A stretch of 11,208 nucleotides of DNA, from contig CAZVDU010000138.1 of assembly GCA_964625615.1 (NCBI GenBank), positions 1 through 11,208 on the forward strand. The letters are read 5' to 3'. Each line of letters opens with the position of its first letter. The stretch's first letter is position 1. Shown here piece after piece: positions 7,544 to 11,208 of this stretch. Under the pieces are notes generated by a model that searched no databases, was not told the origin of the DNA, and was given only the letters and a program-made list of their open reading frames with translations. Position numbers and translations under genes: made by a program. This DNA comes from M269 sp964625615. GTDB taxonomy: Bacteria > Pseudomonadota > Gammaproteobacteria > Enterobacterales > Alteromonadaceae.

Positions 7544-7602
7544 AACTTATATCATTGAAATATATGAATTTTATTTAAATTAGCACTTCAACATAGAGAA
7601 TT

Positions 7603-7630
7603 CGGACGGACAGCGGACACAAACCGGACA
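7603..7630. repeat. Cluster of CGGAC/GGAC repeats, possible activator-binding site
   Basis: GGAC occurs four times, starting at 7604, 7608, 7615 and 7626. On the minus strand three copies of TGTCCG appear in direct orientation, with starts spaced 11 and then 7 nt apart. The cluster stands out from AT-rich surroundings and lies about 85-115 bp upstream of the predicted sigma-54 start, a typical enhancer distance. Fis-type helix-turn-helix dimers usually bind inverted rather than direct repeats, so this assignment to the regulator is tentative. Confidence 0.4.
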
Positions 7631-7633
7631 GTC

Positions 7634-7650
7634 ATTATGGTTTCCATAAT
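7634..7650. repeat. 17-bp perfect dyad, possible operator or enhancer
   Basis: ATTATGG and CCATAAT flank a TTT centre. Arm length, symmetry and total length suit a dimeric DNA-binding protein. It directly follows the CGGAC cluster, about 120-130 bp upstream of the predicted sigma-54 start, so it is a second candidate for the response-regulator site. Confidence 0.4.
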
Positions 7651-7681
7651 AAGGCTTTGTGAAAATTTAGAGAGGGAATAA

Positions 7682-7730
7682 CATGTTGACCTTTACTGTA
7701 TACATTTCGTTCGAAGTAAAGGTCAACATG
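7682..7730 (-). terminator. 16-bp perfect inverted repeat just after flhB, terminator candidate
   Basis: CATGTTGACCTTTACT (7682-7697) is exactly complementary to 7715-7730, with a 17-nt loop. On the flhB transcript it begins 8 nt after the stop codon, the normal place for a terminator or a 3'-end stabilising hairpin. What follows on the minus strand is TTATTCCCTCTCT, pyrimidine-rich but not a true T-run, so intrinsic termination would be weak. The arms may alternatively form an operator over the sigma-70-like promoter described separately. Confidence 0.45.
7697..7726 (-). promoter_or_regulatory. Possible sigma-70 promoter inside the inverted repeat
   Basis: On the minus strand TTGACC (7726-7721, 5 of 6 to consensus) is followed after 18 nt by TATACA (7702-7697, 4 of 6). 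It would start transcription near 7690 toward the transporter operon with a leader of about 210 nt. It could provide basal expression of the two-component system needed to prime sigma-54 activation. Matches this good occur by chance in AT-rich DNA. Confidence 0.25.
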
Positions 7731-7738
7731 ATCAAGTA

Positions 7739-8866
7739 TTAATAATGCAATTCAGCTGGAATAGGTAAATTTTTGCTTAACGGTTTAGGCTTCTGACCTT
7801 TGCCGGTATTGAATTTCTTCAACTGATACACATAAGCAAGTACTTGAGCAACCGCCATAAAGAGTTTGTCGGGTATAGGGTGGTCAACTTCTGTTGTGAA
7901 AAATATAGCACGGGCCAACATAGGCGATTCAATCAACGGGACATCGTGTGCGGTAGCGATTTTACGTATATGCATCGCCATCTCGTCACCACCTTTAGCA
8001 ACAACAATTGGCGCCATTTCTCCATCTTGATCATATTTAATCGCGACTGAGAAGTGAGTTGGGTTAGTCACGACAACATCCGCATCAGGTACCGCTTTCA
8101 TCATACGATTAGCCGCAGACTGGTATTGTAATTTTCGAATGCGACTTTTGACCTGAGGATCACCATCTGAATTCTTGTGTTCATCTTTCACCTCTTGCTT
8201 TGACATTTTCATTTCTTTGTTGTGCTTATAACTTTGATAAGGCACATCAAAAACCGCAATAGGGATAGTTGCACAACAAATAATCAAGAAGATCCAGCCA
8301 ATCAACTCCAATGCATGAAATAAGTTCGCAGGATAAACTTCTAAGTCTAAATGCAATGCTTCATCTTGAAAAAGGCTAAGCGCGACAAAAGTAGAGGTGC
8401 CTACTACGGCAAACTTAGCGACAGCTTTAAACAATTCAACCAGCCCATTGGGACCAAACATGCGTTTTAATCCATTAATAGGGTTCATTTTACTGGCTTT
8501 AGGACCCGCAGCTTCCCATGAAAAGTTATAACCCCCGAGCGCAATACTGCCGTATATACCGCCAATGACGACGATCAACATATAGAAAGCGATCGGTACA
8601 GATATTTCTTCAATAACAGAACCCCAAGCCTGAAACATATGTGTATAGTCGTAGGTTTCATCATGAGACAAGGTAAAACTGCGCCGCATGATATTCATCA
8701 TTGCTTGGCCAATATCCCGCCCTAACAACAGAAATGCTAATGCACTGGATACAAGGACAAGTGTCGTACCGAGTTCCTTAGAACGCGCTATCTGGCCTTT
8801 TTTTCTCGCTTCGTCTTGCCGTTTCGCCGTGGGGTCTTCGGTCTTTTCCTGGGATTCTTCAGCCAT
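7739..8866 (-). CDS. flhB: Flagellar export-gate protein FlhB, substrate-specificity switch
   Basis: FlhB sits in the export gate of the flagellar type III secretion system and switches export from rod/hook to filament proteins. The protein is 375 residues, normal for the family. It has the conserved basic N-terminus (EKTEDPTAKRQDEARKKGQI), four membrane segments at about 32-50, 88-112, 145-168 and 185-208, then a cytoplasmic domain. The autocleavage motif NPTH is at 268-271, cleaved between Asn and Pro. The C-terminal tail is rich in Lys and Pro. It follows fliR by 33 nt and is the last gene of the flagellar run here. Absence of needle or effector genes and the presence of fliO argue for FlhB rather than a virulence type III homologue. 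The Shine-Dalgarno sequence is weak (AAGG about 11 nt before the ATG). Confidence 0.97.
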   Translation of the reverse strand: MAEESQEKTEDPTAKRQDEARKKGQIARSKELGTTLVLVSSALAFLLLGRDIGQAMMNIMRRSFTLSHDETYDYTHMFQAWGSVIEEISVPIAFYMLIVVIGGIYGSIALGGYNFSWEAAGPKASKMNPINGLKRMFGPNGLVELFKAVAKFAVVGTSTFVALSLFQDEALHLDLEVYPANLFHALELIGWIFLIICCATIPIAVFDVPYQSYKHNKEMKMSKQEVKDEHKNSDGDPQVKSRIRKLQYQSAANRMMKAVPDADVVVTNPTHFSVAIKYDQDGEMAPIVVAKGGDEMAMHIRKIATAHDVPLIESPMLARAIFFTTEVDHPIPDKLFMAVAQVLAYVYQLKKFNTGKGQKPKPLSKNLPIPAELHY

Positions 8867-8899
8867 AATTCATTAACCTTAATAAACCAAATAATCGCG

Positions 8900-9682
8900 T
8901 TAAGTAGGACAAATTTGCAACAGTTGACACATCATAATCTGTGCTCTTTCCCACTGCGTTTCGAAGTGCGTGCCGAAGTTACCTATCGTTAACCATATAA
9001 TCAATAACCCCATAATTTGTGCCATCGCGAAGCCAATAGAGAATATATTCAACTGAGGTGCTGCCTTCGTCATCACACCGAAAGACAAGTTAATAATAAG
9101 CAGACTAACGATAGGTGCTAAAGATAGGGTTAGCGCCGAAATAAACATCCACCCTCCCCACAAAGCAATGGCTTGAAATTGCCCTGGCTGCCACCAACCA
9201 GAACCTATAGGAAACGCTTCAAGACTCATAACAATCATTTGAATCATGGCTAAATGACCATCGACAGTCCAAAAGAGTAAGGTCGCAAGAATAAGATAAA
9301 ACTGACCGACAGCAGGTACATTAATACCATTCACCGGGTCAACAATAGACGCAAAACCCAACCCAGTTTGCATAGCAATAACCTGCCCGGCAATAACAAA
9401 AGTATTGAGTACCATAGTCGATAAAAAACCAATACCAATACCAATAATGGCTTGCTGAATAGCAAGTATGAAGGTCCCTAAGCTGAACAAATCATCAACT
9501 GGTACTGGGTCAACAACAGGTACTATCATCAAGGTCATCATCAATGCAAATCCACCTCGTATTCTTCGAGGTACAGAATTCGCACTGATACCAACCATAG
9601 CAGCGAACAGCCCAATGATGCGCATGTAAGGCAACAGAAAATCTGCTAATGCCTGATTAATGACATCCAATAAAACGTTCAC
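8900..9682 (-). CDS. fliR: Flagellar export-gate protein FliR (GTG start)
   Basis: A membrane component of the flagellar type III export gate, forming the FliP5-FliQ4-FliR1 core, of which one copy is present per gate. It has 260 residues and about six hydrophobic segments. Family signatures are GQVIAMQTGLGFASIVDP (99-116) and APQLNIFSIGFAMAQ (208-222). The start is a GTG with only a weak GGTTAA upstream; the resulting N-terminus MNVLLDVINQALADFLLPYMR fits FliR proteins. It begins 6 nt after the fliQ stop, so translation may be coupled to fliQ. Confidence 0.95.
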   Translation of the reverse strand: MNVLLDVINQALADFLLPYMRIIGLFAAMVGISANSVPRRIRGGFALMMTLMIVPVVDPVPVDDLFSLGTFILAIQQAIIGIGIGFLSTMVLNTFVIAGQVIAMQTGLGFASIVDPVNGINVPAVGQFYLILATLLFWTVDGHLAMIQMIVMSLEAFPIGSGWWQPGQFQAIALWGGWMFISALTLSLAPIVSLLIINLSFGVMTKAAPQLNIFSIGFAMAQIMGLLIIWLTIGNFGTHFETQWERAQIMMCQLLQICPT

Positions 9683-9688
9683 AAGTAA

Positions 9689-9958
9689 TTAACCAACAAC
9701 CTGTGGAATACGCTCAGCCATCATAAAGGTAAAGTCCATAAGCTGCTGAACAATCCAATGCCCTCCCCAGCTAAGAGCAAGTAGCGTAACAATCAATCGT
9801 GGTAAGAAACTGAGTGTTTGTTCATTAATTGATGTAGCCGCCTGAAAGATTGATACAATTAAACCAACCGCTAAGCTTGGCAAAATGATGGCTGATACGA
9901 GCAATATGACGAGGCTCAGTGCATCATTTAATATTTCAACAAAGACTTCTGGTGTCAT
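9689..9958 (-). CDS. fliQ: Flagellar export-gate protein FliQ
   Basis: A small two-helix membrane protein of the flagellar export gate. It has 89 residues, exactly the usual FliQ size. Helices lie at about 14-38 and 51-72. The loop between them, FQAATSINEQTLSFLPR (38-54), is the family signature. The gene starts 24 nt after the fliP stop with a GAGAG sequence about 9 nt before the ATG, and ends 6 nt before fliR. Confidence 0.96.
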   Translation of the reverse strand: MTPEVFVEILNDALSLVILLVSAIILPSLAVGLIVSIFQAATSINEQTLSFLPRLIVTLLALSWGGHWIVQQLMDFTFMMAERIPQVVG

Positions 9959-9982
9959 CAGATATTTCTCTCAGTAAAAGCG

Positions 9983-10735
9983 TCACAAGCCAAAACTGTT
10001 AGCTATAGTGCCGAAAATTAAGTTCCAACCATCAACTAACACGAATAACATTAGCTTAAATGGCAGAGACACAATCATAGGTGACAGCATCATCATCCCC
10101 ATCGCCATCAAGATTGATGCAACGACTAAATCTAAAATCAAAAACGGGATGAACAACATAAAACCAATTTGGAAAGCGGTTTTTAACTCACTTGTCACAA
10201 AGGCAGGAACAAGCACGCTCATGGGGACGTCTTGCGGATCTTGAAATTGATCTTCATATCCGCCAATACGAACAAAAGTTTCTAAGTCTTTAACACGCGT
10301 CTGTGCCAACATAAAGGCACGTAGTGGCATTTTGGCAGCTTCAAAGGTTTGTTGAAAAGTGGCTTCCTCGTTAAGATAAGGCTGCAGCGCTTTCTCATTC
10401 ATCTCCTCAAAAACTGGCGCCATAATGAACATACTTAAAAACAAGCTAACACCCACCAATATCTGGTTAGACGGGGATTGCTGTAACCCAATTGCTTGGC
10501 GAAGTATCGAGAGAACGACAATAATGCGTGTGAAGGAGGTCATCATCAAAACAAACGCTGGTATCAAACTCAGTGACGTCATGATAGCCAGCGCTTGGAA
10601 TGTCATTGTGTAATCTTGCGTGCCATCATCATTGGTCGTAACGGTTAACGCTTGAACACCACCATTTGTCTGAGCTTCTGCTGGGGCAACAATCACCAAG
10701 ATCAACAAAGCAATGAGTATGATAGCTCGCATCAT
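9983..10735 (-). CDS. fliP: Flagellar export-gate protein FliP
   Basis: A core component of the flagellar export gate, present as a pentamer. It has 250 residues including a cleavable signal peptide (hydrophobic 5-17, probable cleavage at AEA/Q 21-22), typical of flagellar FliP. Conserved parts visible are the SFTRIIVVLSILRQAIGLQQ stretch (67-86) with the following PSNQILVG, the acidic loop near 104-130, and the C-terminal SPMIVSLPFKLMLFVLVDGW (218-237). The ATG at 10735 overlaps the fliO stop as ATGA. A second ATG follows at once (10732) and lies 7 nt from AGGAG against 4 nt for the first, so either may be used. Tight overlap with fliO indicates translational coupling. Confidence 0.97.
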   Translation of the reverse strand: MMRAIILIALLILVIVAPAEAQTNGGVQALTVTTNDDGTQDYTMTFQALAIMTSLSLIPAFVLMMTSFTRIIVVLSILRQAIGLQQSPSNQILVGVSLFLSMFIMAPVFEEMNEKALQPYLNEEATFQQTFEAAKMPLRAFMLAQTRVKDLETFVRIGGYEDQFQDPQDVPMSVLVPAFVTSELKTAFQIGFMLFIPFLILDLVVASILMAMGMMMLSPMIVSLPFKLMLFVLVDGWNLIFGTIANSFGL

Positions 10736-11199
10736 TGATCTCCTGCTTTATTTATACCGTTGGTGCTCAACTGCGGTTGAAGAAATTGTGCAAGCTTTGA
10801 TTTAAATACTTCGCCAGGATTTTGACGGCTATCACTACTGATAGGTGTTTCTATTTTAGAGAGATGGCTAATAGAAGTCGCTGTTATACCAACCAAGTGC
10901 TGTTCATTGCCAACCTCTATTACCATGATCCGCTCTTTGGTCCCAACCATCATTGTTGCAACAGATTTTAGGTCGGCCGAACCAGATTGAGTGACATTAA
11001 ACCGACGCATAACGAAGGCGATCGCGAAAATCATAGCAATAACCACAAATAACGACAGTAAAATTGACACATAAGAAGGCGCTGATGGACCAGCGCCTTG
11101 TGCAGAAACAGGTAGAGTTACGAAAAGAAAAGCACCCAGAGCTAGCTGAGTTCTTGATTTACCTAAGTTTTTTGATTCTCTCGATTTGACTAATAACAT
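10732..11199 (-). CDS. fliO: Flagellar biosynthesis protein FliO
   Basis: A membrane protein that assists assembly and stability of the FliP complex. It has 155 residues. A hydrophobic N-terminal stretch (about 19-33, ending VSAQ) resembles a signal sequence, followed by a membrane helix (about 43-64) ending in MRRF. A small cytoplasmic domain contains VGTKERIMVIEVGNEQHLVG (85-104), the best conserved part of the family, then a variable polar tail. The start ATG lies 9 nt from the window edge. A TAA three bases upstream may be the end of fliN, but this cannot be confirmed. FliO is poorly conserved; position immediately before fliP supports the call. Confidence 0.9.
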   Translation of the reverse strand: MLLVKSRESKNLGKSRTQLALGAFLFVTLPVSAQGAGPSAPSYVSILLSLFVVIAMIFAIAFVMRRFNVTQSGSADLKSVATMMVGTKERIMVIEVGNEQHLVGITATSISHLSKIETPISSDSRQNPGEVFKSKLAQFLQPQLSTNGINKAGDQ

Positions 11200-11208
11200 C
11201 TGTTAAGC

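Larger units (their letters stand above)
7478..7738 (-). promoter_or_regulatory. Regulatory region between flhB and the transporter operon
   Basis: A non-coding stretch of 261 bp. From the flhB side it holds a large inverted repeat with a possible sigma-70 promoter, a 17-bp dyad, a CGGAC repeat cluster, an AT-rich spacer (about 7546-7582), a candidate sigma-54 promoter and the ribosome binding site of the adaptor gene. The arrangement of repeats about 85-120 bp upstream of a sigma-54 start site is what NtrC-type activators normally use. No small gene was recognised in it. Confidence 0.7.

Noticed and set aside
7546..7582. IHF site in the AT-rich spacer between the repeats and the sigma-54 promoter
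   Set aside because: The nearest match to WATCAA-N4-TTR has several mismatches; AT-richness alone is not enough to call a site.
7739..11199. Virulence-type (non-flagellar) type III secretion export genes
   Set aside because: FliO, the signal peptide on FliP and the gene order O-P-Q-R-flhB are flagellar features, and no needle, translocator or effector genes are seen.
1..11208. CRISPR arrays, tRNA or rRNA genes, insertion sequences
   Set aside because: No regularly spaced repeats, tRNA-like folds, transposase genes or terminal inverted repeats flanking the cassette were seen.

Overview
All genes in this window lie on the minus strand, so transcription runs from the right edge to the left edge. 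The sequence is AT-leaning. The fliO-P-Q-R-flhB block, sigma-54-type promoter motifs and protein style point to a polar-flagellated, probably marine gammaproteobacterium, most likely of the Alteromonadales type. This assignment rests on gene order and protein style, not on a database search.

Right part (11199 to 7739): five flagellar export-gate genes, fliO, fliP, fliQ, fliR and flhB, closely spaced as the distal part of a flagellar operon. The operon's upstream genes (normally fliK/L/M/N) lie beyond the right edge. A 16-bp perfect inverted repeat begins 8 nt after the flhB stop.

Middle and left part (7477 to 161): a compact six-gene cassette. In transcription order it encodes a HlyD/MacA-type periplasmic adaptor, a MacB/LolD-type ABC ATPase, two different FtsX/MacB-fold permeases, an NtrC-type sigma-54-dependent response regulator and a membrane histidine kinase. 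The first four form an inner-membrane ATPase-permease-adaptor complex that probably works with an outer-membrane TolC-like channel encoded elsewhere. The last two are a cognate two-component system. In front of the adaptor gene is a regulatory region of about 260 bp. It holds a candidate -24/-12 sigma-54 promoter, an upstream cluster of CGGAC repeats, a 17-bp dyad and a possible sigma-70 promoter inside the large inverted repeat. The likely logic is that the kinase senses envelope stress or the transported compound, phosphorylates the regulator, and the regulator switches on the whole operon, including its own gene.

Left edge (121 to 1): a good sigma-54 promoter match (106-121) followed by a short reading frame starting at 68 and running out of the window. 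Its position and first residues fit the start of flhA. If so, the transporter/two-component cassette sits exactly between flhB and flhA, which are neighbours in many flagellar clusters. The cassette type itself is assembled from known families. Its location, its apparent self-activation through sigma-54, and the kinase with almost no periplasmic loop are the points that deserve attention.
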